Shown: positions 1 to 9,242 of the stretch, piece by piece
Layout of the letters: the number at the start of each line of letters is the position of its first letter
How positions within the stretch are numbered: the first letter of the stretch is position 1
NCBI RefSeq assembly: GCF_902713425.1
Contig: NC_081198.1
Location: 21,931,188-21,995,187 of the forward strand
Origin: Acipenser ruthenus
Taxonomy: Eukaryota; Chordata; Actinopteri; Acipenseriformes; Acipenseridae
DNA length: 64,000 nucleotides
Reading direction: 5' to 3'
Translations under genes and position numbers: made by a program
The notes under the pieces: generated by a model
Database searches by the model: none
The model's input: only the letters and a program-made list of their open reading frames with translations
What the model was told of the DNA's origin: nothing

Positions 1-12
1 GAGAGATCCAGA

Positions 13-28
13 TCTGACTTTGACCAAC
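13..28 (-). promoter_or_regulatory. U2 3' box
   Basis: The minus strand reads GTTGGTCAAAGTCAGA, fitting the snRNA 3'-box consensus GTTTN0-3AAARNNAGA. It lies about 13 nt past the U2 3' end, the usual distance for Integrator-dependent 3' processing. The same motif is found at the same offset after every U2 gene and remnant in the window. Confidence 0.8.
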
Positions 29-40
29 GTTAGAGAAAGG

Positions 41-190
41 TGTGCACCGTTCCCGGAGGTACTGCAATACCGGGCCGATGCGTGGAGTGGACGGAGCAAG
101 CCCCTGTTCCATCTCCCGATTCCAAAAATCAATTTAATATATGGTCCCCTGATAGGGGACGTATCAGATATTAAACTGATAAGAACAGAT
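41..190 (-). pseudogene. RNU2: U2 snRNA 3' fragment (nt 38-187), split by element A
   Basis: The sequence matches U2 from nt 38 to the 3' end and stops at the poly(T) (element poly(A)) run. The break falls at the branch-point recognition element GTAGTA (nt 33-38), so this unit cannot yield functional U2. Confidence 0.95.
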
Positions 191-263
191 TTTTTTTTTT
201 TTTTTTTTTTTTTATTCCTTTAATTCAACTCAAACACAATACAGGAAAAAAACACACTGTATG

Positions 264-3200
264 TTACAATTCAAGAACTGCTCTCCATTTTTTTTTAACA
301 AAATCTAACCCACACTTCCTTTCATCTTTTAACAAATAGTCCTTTAACAAAGACATTATTAATTTCTTACATGACCATACAGACAGACGTTTCCTTTTCA
401 TTATCAATACATTGCGAGCAGTCCACAATACATCTTTCAAACAGCAAGCTATTATCCAAGCACACATTCTATTCATTTCATCATAGGGCTGCTGAAGAAT
501 ACCATAAAGAAGGAAATCACTTGTTAAAACTTCTTTTGGTAAAAACTTTTCAAATAAACACTGTACACTAAACAGCACCTGTTTAGAAAAAAAACATTCA
601 ATAAATAAATGAAACACAGTTTCTTCACATTTACATTCCTGTCGGGGACACACATTTACAGGAGTGAGACCTCGTGCATGAAAAAAAGCTCTAACAGGCA
701 AACATCTGTGCACTGACATCCATGCTATGTCTTTCTGTCTGTTAATCAAAACTTTAGCGGACACATTCTCCCAAATTTTTACTACTGTCTGTTCCATGAA
801 CACTCCTATCGGAACTACTTCCTCATATCTATTAATCTTAGAAGTGACGATCCGGGGTTTCCAATCTTCCAATGATAAAGACTCCAGCTTGTTTTTGTAG
901 ACAAACTTCAACACTGTATTTAAATAAAAAGGAACCGACCAACTGTGTGGTAATGATAATGACAAAGAAACCCAGCCAAACTTTCTCAAAGAAGCATACA
1001 TATAAAACCTCAGAAAGAAGAAACATTTAGTAGACTTGTAACGTGGGAGTAAACAAATCTGCAAAACATTACATACAAAAGTGCTCATAAGGATGGATAC
1101 ACAGTCCGGAACATTTTTACCCCCATTCTTTGCAGGCTTAAACATAATAGCCCGACTGAGCCTATCCATTTTAGACCCCCAAATAAAATGAAACACTGCC
1201 TTATTAATGGCCCTAATACAGGCATATAGCAAGGGCCACACTTGTGCAACATACAATAAAACAGGTAAAATCTCATTCCTGAGCACTAGAGCTTTACCTT
1301 CTAAGGTCAATACCCTTTGCTGCCACAAACCAAACTTTTGGTTGACCTTTGACAACCTCTCCTCCCATGATTTTAAAATAGCCCCTTCACCCCCAAACCA
1401 GATCCCCAAAATTTTTATAAAGTCTGTTTTCACAGAAAAGGGTATTGAAATACCACTAGACCACAACCCAAAAAACATAGCTTCACTTTTCTCAAAATTA
1501 ATCCTTGCCCCAGAAGCTTGACCAAACCAATCACACACCTGGATTAATTTATCTATTGAAGGCTGATCTCTACAAAACACAGACACATCGTCCATATAAA
1601 GGACGCATTTAAGCTGAGTCCCCCCGCTTCCTGGAATCACAATGCCTTGAATACATTTATCAGCCCTTATAAACCCTGCAAACATCTCAATACAGCACAC
1701 AAACAATAAGGGGGACAAAGGACACCCCTGTCGAACTCCCGATTTAACTAAAAAAGGGTCTGTTTTCCACCCGTTTACCAACACAGAGCTAAAAAGATCA
1801 TTATATAATAACTTCACACACTTACAGAACTGCTCACCAAAACCTAAACGTTCTAAGACTTTAAACATAAATGCATGCGATACACGATCATAAGCTTTCT
1901 CCTGGTCCAAAGAGACCAAAACAGATTCTACCTTACGGTCCTGTAAATAACTAATAGCATCCCTGACCAGACAAAGAGTATCTGAAATTTTACGACCAGG
2001 GATACCACACGTCTGGTCTGGATCCATCACTTCAGCAATTACCGTTTTTAATCTATTAGCCATTACCTTTGCTAAAAGCTTATAATCGACGCATAACAAA
2101 GTGATTGGACGCCAATTTTTTATGTCTAATCTATCCCCTTTCTTTTTATAAATCAGCGTAATCACACCTTCTCGAAGAGAAACCGGCATTTTCCCATTAT
2201 CCAAAATTCCATTATAAACTTCTAAAAGATCGGGCCCAATTACCTCCCACAGAGCCAAGTACAGCTCCACTGGCAGCCCATCACCACCAGGGGTCTTATT
2301 CTTTTTACAGGACTTAATCGCCTCCCCCAACTCTGACAGAGAAAGTGGCCTGCCCAAAAAAGTTTTAGAATCCTCCTCCAAGGTGTTGGGAATCTTGGAA
2401 AAAAACAACTCACATAAATCTGGATTAGATGATTTCTCAGAATACAAAGATGAATAAAAATCCCCAATAACATTTAGAATATCGGTCTTAGATTTCATCA
2501 CATTCTGTTGGGAGTCATACACCTCAGAAACACTAGACACATTTGCATGGACCTTTTTAAAGAAAAATCTGCTACACATTTCATCTTTTTCTAGTATTTC
2601 GACCTTAGATCTAAACATTATCTTTTTGGCCTCTTCTTGAAAAAACTTCTTTAACTCAGCCTTGGCACCCTCTATTTCTTCCCTCACCTCCCAACCAGAC
2701 TCCAACAAAACAAACAAAGATTGTAACCGGGCTTGAATTTTAACAAAGCCTCTCTTTTTTAATTTATTTAACTGTTTACTTTTTTTAATAAAAAAACTCT
2801 TAATTTTCATCTTCACATGTTCCCACCAATCCCCCAGACAGTCAAAACAGCATTTAAGTGACCTCCAATTTACAAGATACTCCTTTAGTTCTTTAACATT
2901 GCTCTCAGTCAAGAGTTCCACGTTTAACTTCCAAACCCCAAGCCCGAAGGAACAGGAGGAGGAAATATCAGCTGTAAAACATAAAGCTTTGTGATCTGAA
3001 AAGAAAACTGGTAAAGTAGAACAGCTCTGAACCTTAAACACAGGAGAAACAAAAAAGAAATCAATACGTGACGCTGAAGACCCGTCTGCTCGGGCCCAAG
3101 TAAACATCCCAGTCTGTTTACCCACATCCACCAATCTAGCAGACTTCACCATGTCACTTAAAAAAAGGGATGATTTATCCAGTTTAACACTAGATGAACC

Positions 3201-3686
3201 AGATCTACCATCTGAATCAATTACACAATTGAAATCCCCCACCAGAATAACAGGCTTAGAAACCACCAAATAGGGAGGAACCAACTGAAATAAATCATAT
3301 CTTTCATTTTTACAGGGGGATGCATATACATTAATTAGCCTGGAAGGGAAATCCTTGTACAGAATATCAACTAATAATAGACGGCCAGGTACCACTTCTT
3401 TCCTTTCCAGAATGTTGAAATCTTTCCCCTTAAAAAGAACTGCCACCCCCGAGGATTTACAATCATTCCCCCCAGACCAGATGGAAGGCCCATAAGACCA
3501 CCACTTAGACAGATTCCGAGCCCCATGAGGAATGGAACACTCCTGTAAAAAAAAGACATCACAATTCTGAGAAGCCAAAAAAGAAAGAATAGAGACCAAC
3601 CTAACAGTGCTTTTTACACTGCGAACATTAATGGACATATACTGTAGGCTGATCATTAAAAGGGGAAAAAAAACAAAAAACACCAC
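264..3686 (-). CDS. Element A ORF2: APE endonuclease-reverse transcriptase
   Basis: 1140 residues that nick the target and reverse-transcribe the element RNA. The N-terminal APE domain (about residues 17-235) shows Asn20 in SINVRS, Glu49 in FLQEC, INVYA near 118-122, GDFNC at 150-154, SRID with Asp209, and SDH at 230-232. The reverse transcriptase (about 440-760) shows TPGGDG, NWRPI, the SLDQEKAYDRVSH block, SGVRQGCPLSPLL and the catalytic YMDD at 697-700. A Cys/His cluster near the C terminus (CKCEETVFHLFIEC) is the usual LINE C-terminal knuckle. Length is normal for the clade and no internal stop is seen. The first ATG lies 14 nt below the ORF1 stop; the first 16 residues are hydrophobic and later methionines (residues 11, 17) could be the real start. 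This is the only family-A ORF2 in the window, so it is the obvious candidate enzyme for B and C. Confidence 0.92.
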   Translation of the reverse strand: MVFFVFFPLLMISLQYMSINVRSVKSTVRLVSILSFLASQNCDVFFLQECSIPHGARNLSKWWSYGPSIWSGGNDCKSSGVAVLFKGKDFNILERKEVVPGRLLLVDILYKDFPSRLINVYASPCKNERYDLFQLVPPYLVVSKPVILVGDFNCVIDSDGRSGSSSVKLDKSSLFLSDMVKSARLVDVGKQTGMFTWARADGSSASRIDFFFVSPVFKVQSCSTLPVFFSDHKALCFTADISSSCSFGLGVWKLNVELLTESNVKELKEYLVNWRSLKCCFDCLGDWWEHVKMKIKSFFIKKSKQLNKLKKRGFVKIQARLQSLFVLLESGWEVREEIEGAKAELKKFFQEEAKKIMFRSKVEILEKDEMCSRFFFKKVHANVSSVSEVYDSQQNVMKSKTDILNVIGDFYSSLYSEKSSNPDLCELFFSKIPNTLEEDSKTFLGRPLSLSELGEAIKSCKKNKTPGGDGLPVELYLALWEVIGPDLLEVYNGILDNGKMPVSLREGVITLIYKKKGDRLDIKNWRPITLLCVDYKLLAKVMANRLKTVIAEVMDPDQTCGIPGRKISDTLCLVRDAISYLQDRKVESVLVSLDQEKAYDRVSHAFMFKVLERLGFGEQFCKCVKLLYNDLFSSVLVNGWKTDPFLVKSGVRQGCPLSPLLFVCCIEMFAGFIRADKCIQGIVIPGSGGTQLKCVLYMDDVSVFCRDQPSIDKLIQVCDWFGQASGARINFEKSEAMFFGLWSSGISIPFSVKTDFIKILGIWFGGEGAILKSWEERLSKVNQKFGLWQQRVLTLEGKALVLRNEILPVLLYVAQVWPLLYACIRAINKAVFHFIWGSKMDRLSRAIMFKPAKNGGKNVPDCVSILMSTFVCNVLQICLLPRYKSTKCFFFLRFYMYASLRKFGWVSLSLSLPHSWSVPFYLNTVLKFVYKNKLESLSLEDWKPRIVTSKINRYEEVVPIGVFMEQTVVKIWENVSAKVLINRQKDIAWMSVHRCLPVRAFFHARGLTPVNVCPRQECKCEETVFHLFIECFFSKQVLFSVQCLFEKFLPKEVLTSDFLLYGILQQPYDEMNRMCAWIIACCLKDVLWTARNVLIMKRKRLSVWSCKKLIMSLLKDYLLKDERKCGLDFVKKKWRAVLEL

Positions 3687-3700
3687 AAAAACACAAAATA

Positions 3701-5215
3701 TTAAGAGTCTGGCCTACCCGGGCCATCTTTAGGCATACCGGTGATGCTACAGAAAACCTCTACATTCCCGAAACACATGTCCTCCGAGTCCACGGAGGCA
3801 GGGGAGAAGGCATCAATTTCAAGACCTGGACTGGCACCTCCACCCGAGCCAACTGAAGAGTCAGAAGTCCCGAAGGACTCAAAAACCTGGGAACATCCTG
3901 GCACCCCCCTAGAGTCTGAGGACTCTGTAAAGTCTGAAATATCCACATTACCCACAACATCAGCAGAAACTGACACTCTGGAATCAGATCTGCTGATTTT
4001 TGTAGGCTGTTCGTCCTCCGAGACTATCTCCTTCCTCCTACTCTTCACTCTGGGATCACGAAGCACTGAAGAATACATCACCGTTGACTCCTGGGTCTCC
4101 ATGATCTCACCCCACGAACTACAGTCACCAGCAACCCCCGGGGGTGCTCCAGCAACAGCAGCTGCAAGGACACGGGAAGCCTGGCTGAGATCAACATCCT
4201 TACCAGACACAACAGGACCAGTCTCAGCCACGACGCCAGCGGAATCTGCAACAGAAACAGAAACCACAGGGACCACGGCAGCAGCAGAAGCAACAGGAAC
4301 CGCAACGGGGCCAGCCACTGGAGCAGCAGGAGGAGCAGCAGCAGGACCCGTAGACAGACTAGCAACCGGAGCAGTGCCCACAGCATCGGACACCTCTCTT
4401 GATATGGAAGTCCGAACAGCTAAACCAGAACAGGCAGCCTTTGGAACCTCCAAAGCCGAACGAGCAGCATCCGCATAACTGCGAACCCTGGATGGACAGT
4501 TCTTAAAAACATGCTCCCGAGAACCACACAGATTACACTCCACAGGAGCCGCACATCCGGATGCTGTGTGTCCCTCTGTCTGGCATTTCCTGCAGAAATC
4601 AGCCACACAGGCCTCTGCGGTGTGCCCCTCCCTTCCGCACTTCCGACATCTTATCGGCTGACCCGGATAGTATAAATACCCCCTGTTCCCGCCAATTGAG
4701 AAAGAGGCTGGTGGATGTATCACCCCTCCTTCCACTGTACTGCAGGGCCGTAGCCTTACACGGAACTGTCTCTTAGCATTCCAAATCCCCAGTGTGTCTC
4801 TAATTTTGGAACCGGGGCTTAAAACATCACAAAACCTTTTCAAAAAGGTGGCAATGTCTGCATCTTGTACATAGGGGTTGTACATGTGAACAGTTAAAGG
4901 TCTAATTTCCCTCACAAACAGTGGCTCAATCACAAAATCCGACAAAGGAGCAGAGTTTTTACCTTCAAGACATCGCTTCCATACTATTGAGCAGGTACTT
5001 GCAGTTGCAAATGTCACGTCAAAAATCCCACGAGAGGTGACATCCTGGAGGCAGTAGATATCAGCAGTAGAACATCTAAGATTTTCCAGCACGATCTTTC
5101 TTGCGAAATCCGTCCTTCCCAGCACCGGCAGCATTCCATCTTTCTTCTTCAGGTTAAACCTCACCGTGTTCAGCAATCGCACCCCTTGGGCCGATGAATC
5201 TTCCGCCGTTGCCAT
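3701..5215 (-). CDS. Element A ORF1: CCHC zinc-knuckle nucleic-acid-binding protein
   Basis: 504 residues from the first ATG downstream of the U2-derived leader (MATAEDSSAQG). The frame is also open upstream into U2 and its promoter, but that part precedes the U2 start site and is not counted. Residues about 15-185 form the conserved ORF1 domain shared with B, C and D, reminiscent of the fold preceding the knuckles in vertebrate ZCCHC3-like proteins (from memory). Three CX2CX4HX4C knuckles lie at about 190-203, 208-221 and 227-240, followed by RSYADAA. The rest is Ala/Pro/Val/Ser-rich and probably disordered. It presumably coats element RNA and acts as a chaperone. It lacks the charged C-terminal module of the B and C proteins. 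Confidence 0.88.
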   Translation of the reverse strand: MATAEDSSAQGVRLLNTVRFNLKKKDGMLPVLGRTDFARKIVLENLRCSTADIYCLQDVTSRGIFDVTFATASTCSIVWKRCLEGKNSAPLSDFVIEPLFVREIRPLTVHMYNPYVQDADIATFLKRFCDVLSPGSKIRDTLGIWNAKRQFRVRLRPCSTVEGGVIHPPASFSIGGNRGYLYYPGQPIRCRKCGREGHTAEACVADFCRKCQTEGHTASGCAAPVECNLCGSREHVFKNCPSRVRSYADAARSALEVPKAACSGLAVRTSISREVSDAVGTAPVASLSTGPAAAPPAAPVAGPVAVPVASAAAVVPVVSVSVADSAGVVAETGPVVSGKDVDLSQASRVLAAAVAGAPPGVAGDCSSWGEIMETQESTVMYSSVLRDPRVKSRRKEIVSEDEQPTKISRSDSRVSVSADVVGNVDISDFTESSDSRGVPGCSQVFESFGTSDSSVGSGGGASPGLEIDAFSPASVDSEDMCFGNVEVFCSITGMPKDGPGRPDS

Positions 5216-5267
5216 CGCCTTCTCCTTCTTCACACAATCCTCTGCTGCGGTCACGCCACATACATTG

Positions 5268-5295
5268 GATCTGAGCCAAGAGGCCGAGAAGCGAT
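5268..5295 (-). pseudogene. RNU2: U2 5' leader (nt 1-28) retained at element A 5' end, variant
   Basis: It reads as U2 nt 1-28 but with U16 to C and A23 to C relative to every intact U2 in the window. B and C copies share both changes. Beyond nt 28 the sequence diverges quickly from U2. Confidence 0.85.
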
Positions 5296-5888
5296 GGCGA
5301 CTTGGCCCTTGCCCGGGGCCCCCCAGCCCGGACGGCACAGGGGGATTCAAAGGTGGGTGCAAAATTCCAAGCACAAGCAGACCCCCAAAAAACGGGCTGC
5401 TGCTTCCAGAGGGGAAATGTGCAATTTAAGCAGGAGAAAACAAAACAAAGCAAAAACACACACATAACACCAAAAACAAAACATAAACTGGCGGAGTGCG
5501 TCTTACAAATAGTCATGCCAAGCTGCTATGCTGTGCAAGGTGCCTTGGGTAACTACAACTGTGCCTCGCTGGCTGGCTGGCTTGCTAAGAAGGTCCTGGC
5601 ATAGGGACATGTTCCACCACACTTGTCTGGTTAGCTGCATGCTCCCAGGAAACAACCTGCTGCTGTCTACATCATCACCACATGTGAATAAAAGAAAGAA
5701 AGACAGCAAGAAAGAAAGAGAGAAAGAAAGAGAGAAAGAGAGAAAGAAAGAGAGAAAGAAAGAAAAAAAAAAAAGAAGTAAAACGGCGGGAAAACTTGCA
5801 TCAACACTGGCACTCTCCCTCCAGCAGGGGTAGACAAAATGCTCACAGGAGAGATCCAGATCTGACTTTGACCAACGTTAGAGAAAGG
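5296..5888 (-). repeat. U2 spacer: promoter, microsatellite, 3' flank
   Basis: The complete U2 promoter of the A-interrupted unit lies at the low-coordinate end. A GAAA/GAGA tract (about 5691-5774) and the 3' box of the next unit (5861-5876) follow. No gene is seen; open frames through the GAAA tract are low-complexity. Confidence 0.85.
5861..5876 (-). promoter_or_regulatory. U2 3' box (representative)
   Basis: GTTGGTCAAAGTCAGA on the minus strand, 13 nt downstream of the U2 3' end; it is repeated at the same offset in every unit. Confidence 0.8.
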
Positions 5889-6075
5889 TGTGCACCGTTC
5901 CCGGAGGTACTGCAATACCGGGCCGATGCGTGGAGTGGACGGAGCAAGCCCCTGTTCCATCTCCCGATTCCAAAAATCAATTTAATATATGGTCCCCTGA
6001 TAGGGGACGTATCAGATATTAAACTGATAAGAACAGATACTACACTTGATCTTAGCCAAAAGGCCGAGAAGCGAT
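5889..6075 (-). ncRNA. RNU2: U2 spliceosomal snRNA gene, copy 1
   Basis: 187 nt from ATCGCTTCTC to GGTGCACA. U2 pairs with the intron branch point in the spliceosome. Visible are SL I with a TTTT loop (nt 15-18), GTAGTA at nt 33-38 (branch-point recognition), the SL IIb stem (CCCC TATCA GGGG), the Sm site ATTTTTGG, and the 3' stem-loops around GGTATTGCAGTACC. A 3' box follows 13 nt downstream. All conserved elements are present, so the copy is presumed functional. Confidence 0.97.
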
Positions 6076-6123
6076 GGCGACTTGGCCCTTGCCCGGGGCC
6101 CCCCAGCCCGGACGGCACAGGGG

Positions 6124-6139
6124 GATTCAAAGGTGGGTG
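6124..6139 (-). promoter_or_regulatory. Candidate proximal sequence element (PSE)
   Basis: CACCCACCTTTGAATC on the minus strand at about -49 to -64 from U2 nt 1, the position where SNAPc binds in vertebrate snRNA genes, with partial resemblance to the PSE consensus. There is no TATA box, as expected of a Pol II snRNA promoter. The motif is at the same offset in the other units, including those carrying A, B and C. Confidence 0.5.
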
Positions 6140-6470
6140 CAAAATTTCAAGCACAAGCAGACCCCAAAAAAACGGGCTGCTGCTTCCAGAGGGGAAATGT
6201 GCAATTTAAGCAGGAGAAAACAAAACAAAGCAAAAACACACACATAACACCAAAAACAAAACATAAACTGGCGGAGTGCGTCTTACAAATAGTCATGCCA
6301 AGCTGCTATGCTGTGCAAGGTGCCTTGGGTAACTACAACTGTGCCTCGCTGGCTGGCTGGCTTGCTAAGAAGGTCCTGGCATAGGGACATGTTCCACCAC
6401 ACTTGTCTGGTTAGCTGCATGCTCCCAGGAAACAACCTGCTGCTGTCTACATCATCACCACATGTGAATA

Positions 6471-6572
6471 AAAGAAAGAAAGACAGCAAGAAAGAAAGAG
6501 AGAAAGAAAGAGAGAAAGAGAGAAAGAAAGAGAGAAAGAAAGAAAGAAAGAAAGAGAGAAAGAAAAAAAAAA
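6471..6572 (+). repeat. GAAA/GAGA polypurine microsatellite (representative)
   Basis: An almost pure purine tract ending in a short A run, 115-220 bp past the U2 3' end. A copy is in every complete spacer with variable length; the mirror-like GAAA/GAGA pattern makes it the most variable part of the unit. Confidence 0.95.
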
Positions 6573-6686
6573 GAAGTAAAACGGCGGGAAAACTTGCATC
6601 AACACTGGCACTCTCCCTCCAGCAGGGGTAGACAAAATGCTCACAGGAGAGATCCAGATCTGACTTTGACCAACGTTAGAGAAAGG

Positions 6687-6873
6687 TGTGCACCGTTCCC
6701 GGAGGTACTGCAATACCGGGCCGATGCGTGGAGTGGACGGAGCAAGCCCCTGTTCCATCTCCCGATTCCAAAAATCAATTTAATATATGGTCCCCTGATA
6801 GGGGACGTATCAGATATTAAACTGATAAGAACAGATACTACACTTGATCTTAGCCAAAAGGCCGAGAAGCGAT
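6687..6873 (-). ncRNA. RNU2: U2 snRNA gene, copy 2
   Basis: Full-length and identical by eye to copy 1, exactly 798 bp from it. Confidence 0.97.
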
Positions 6874-7484
6874 GGCGACTTGGCCCTTGCCCGGGGCCCC
6901 CCAGCCCGGACGGCACAGGGGGATTCAAAGGTGGGTGCAAAATTTCAAGCACAAGCAGACCCCAAAAAAACGGGCTGCTGCTTCCAGAGGGGAAATGTGC
7001 AATTTAAGCAGGAGAAAACAAAACAAAGCAAAAACACACACATAACACCAAAAACAAAACATAAACTGGCGGAGTGCGTCTTACAAATAGTCATGCCAAG
7101 CTGCTATGCTGTGCAAGGTGCCTTGGGTAACTACAACTGTGCCTCGCTGGCTGGCTGGCTTGCTAAGAAGGTCCTGGCATAGGGACATGTTCCACCACAC
7201 TTGTCTGGTTAGCTGCATGCTCCCAGGAAACAACCTGCTGCTGTCTACATCATCACCACATGTGAATAAAAGAAAGAAAGACAGCAAGAAAGAAAGAGAG
7301 AAAGAAAGAGAGAAAGAGAGAAAGAAAGAGAGAAAGAAAGAAAGAAAGAAAGAGAGAAAGAAAAAAAAAAGAAGTAAAACGGCGGGAAAACTTGCATCAA
7401 CACTGGCACTCTCCCTCCAGCAGGGGTAGACAAAATGCTCACAGGAGAGATCCAGATCTGACTTTGACCAACGTTAGAGAAAGG
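6874..7484 (-). repeat. U2 spacer
   Basis: Same content as 6076-6686; no gene seen. Confidence 0.85.
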
Positions 7485-7671
7485 TGTGCACCGTTCCCGG
7501 AGGTACTGCAATACCGGGCCGATGCGTGGAGTGGACGGAGCAAGCCCCTGTTCCATCTCCCGATTCCAAAAATCAATTTAATATATGGTCCCCTGATAGG
7601 GGACGTATCAGATATTAAACTGATAAGAACAGATACTACACTTGATCTTAGCCAAAAGGCCGAGAAGCGAT
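7485..7671 (-). ncRNA. RNU2: U2 snRNA gene, copy 3
   Basis: Full-length, same sequence as copy 1, again at 798-bp spacing. Confidence 0.97.
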
Positions 7672-8274
7672 GGCGACTTGGCCCTTGCCCGGGGCCCCCC
7701 AGCCCGGACGGCACAGGGGGATTCAAAGGTGGGTGCAAAATTTCAAGCACAAGCAGACCCCAAAAAAACGGGCTGCTGCTTCCAGAGGGGAAATGTGCAA
7801 TTTAAGCAGGAGAAAACAAAACAAAGCAAAAACACACACATAACACCAAAAACAAAACATAAACTGGCGGAGTGCGTCTTACAAATAGTCATGCCAAGCT
7901 GCTATGCTGTGCAAGGTGCCTTGGGTAACTACAACTGTGCCTCGCTGGCTGGCTGGCTTGCTAAGAAGGTCCTGGCATAGGGACATGTTCCACCACACTT
8001 GTCTGGTTAGCTGCATGCTCCCAGGAAACAACCTGCTGCTGCCTACATCATCACCACATGTGAATAAAAGAAAGAAAGACAGCAAGAAAGAAAGAGAGAA
8101 AGAAAGAGAGAAAGAGAGAAAGAAAGAGAGAAAGAAAGAAAGAGAGAAAGAAAAAAAAAAGAAGTAAAACGGCGGGAAAACTTGCATCAACACTGGCACT
8201 CTCCCTCCAGCAGGGGTAGACAAAATGCTAACTAGAGAGATCCAGATCTGACTTTGACCAACGTTAGAGAAAGG
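7672..8274 (-). repeat. U2 spacer
   Basis: Standard spacer with a shorter GAAA tract, giving a 790-bp unit; no gene seen. Confidence 0.85.
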
Positions 8275-8461
8275 TGTGCACCGTTCCCGGAGGTACTGCA
8301 ATACCGGGCCGATGCGTGGAGTGGACGGAGCAAGCCCCTGTTCCATCTCCCGATTCCAAAAATCAATTTAATATATGGTCCCCTGATAGGGGACGTATCA
8401 GATATTAAACTGATAAGAACAGATACTACACTTGATCTTAGCCAAAAGGCCGAGAAGCGAT
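8275..8461 (-). ncRNA. RNU2: U2 snRNA gene, copy 4
   Basis: Full-length. The sequence just beyond the 3' box differs slightly from neighbours (ctaactag in place of ctcacagg), but the gene is unchanged. Confidence 0.97.
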
Positions 8462-9055
8462 GGCGACTTGGCCCTTGCCCGGGGCCCCCCAGCCCGGACG
8501 GCACAGGGGGATTCAAAGGTGGGTGCAAAATTCCAAGCACAAGCAGACCCCCAAAAAACGGGCTGCTGCTTCCAGAGGTGAAATGTGCAATTTAAGCAGG
8601 AGAAAACAAAACAAAGCAAAAACACACACATAACACCAAAAACAAAACATAAACTGGCGGAGTGCGTCTTACAAATAGTCATGCCAAGCTGCTATGCTGT
8701 GCAAGGTGCCTTGGGTAACTACAACTGTGCCTCGCTGGCTGGCTGGCTGGCTTGCTAAGAGGTCCTGGCATAGGGACATGTTCCACCACACTTGCATGCT
8801 CCCAGGAAACAACCTGCTGCTGTCTACATCATCACCACATGTGAATAAAAGAAAGAAAGACAGCAAGAAAGAAAGAGAGAAAGAAAGAGAGAAAGAGAGA
8901 AAGAAAGAGAGAAAGAAAGAAAGAGAGAAAGAAAAAAAAAAGAAGTAAAACGGCGGGAAAACTTGCATCAACACTGGCACTCTCCCTCCAGCAGGGGTAG
9001 ACAAAATGCTCACAGGAGAGATCCAGATCTGACTTTGACCAACGTTAGAGAAAGG
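8462..9055 (-). repeat. U2 spacer
   Basis: Standard spacer with one extra GGCT step and a 9-bp deletion near 8792 (tctggttag missing); no gene seen. Confidence 0.85.
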
Positions 9056-9242
9056 TGTGCACCGTTCCCGGAGGTACTGCAATACCGGGCCGATGCGTGG
9101 AGTGGACGGAGCAAGCCCCTGTTCCATCTCCCGATTCCAAAAATCAATTTAATATATGGTCCCCTGATAGGGGACGTATCAGATATTAAACTGATAAGAA
9201 CAGATACTACACTTGATCTTAGCCAAAAGGCCGAGAAGCGAT
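9056..9242 (-). ncRNA. RNU2: U2 snRNA gene, copy 5
   Basis: Full-length with all conserved elements. Confidence 0.97.

Larger units (their letters stand above)
191..5267 (-). mobile_element. Element A: U2-specific Tx1/Keno-like LINE, apparently intact
   Basis: A non-LTR retrotransposon of about 5.1 kb in sense with U2, flanked by U2 nt 38-187 at its 3' end and a U2 nt 1-28-like leader at its 5' end. It has a leader of only about 50 nt before ORF1, ORF1, a 14-nt gap, ORF2, a 3' UTR of about 50 bp and a 23-nt A tail preceded by AATAAA. Both ORFs are open. ORF2 has an APE-type endonuclease and a YMDD reverse transcriptase, placing it in the Tx1 branch of the L1 superfamily. Keno is the described U2-targeting family of that clade; assignment to Keno is from memory. 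No independent promoter fits in the leader, so transcription from the U2 promoter is inferred. Confidence 0.88.
6076..6686 (-). repeat. U2 spacer (representative unit)
   Basis: From U2 nt 1 outward: a GC-rich stretch with a PSE-like motif at 6124-6139; a region about 200-270 bp upstream where the distal enhancer should lie, with ACTACAACT at 6332-6340 as a weak Staf/ZNF143-like candidate; GGCT repeats (about 6350-6361); the microsatellite (about 6471-6572); and the 3' flank of the next U2. No protein gene is seen. Confidence 0.85.

Noticed and set aside
191-5267. Assignment of element A to Utopia (the other U2-targeting group)
   Set aside because: Utopia elements have a restriction-like endonuclease; A has an N-terminal APE-type endonuclease.
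5889-6075. U2 copies as retrocopied pseudogenes
   Set aside because: They keep promoter, 3' box and fixed spacing without poly(A) tails or target duplications, so they are tandem genes.
6332-6340. Distal sequence element (Staf/ZNF143-like ACTACAACT)
   Set aside because: Position is plausible but the match covers only half the motif and no octamer is nearby, so it is mentioned only as a weak candidate.
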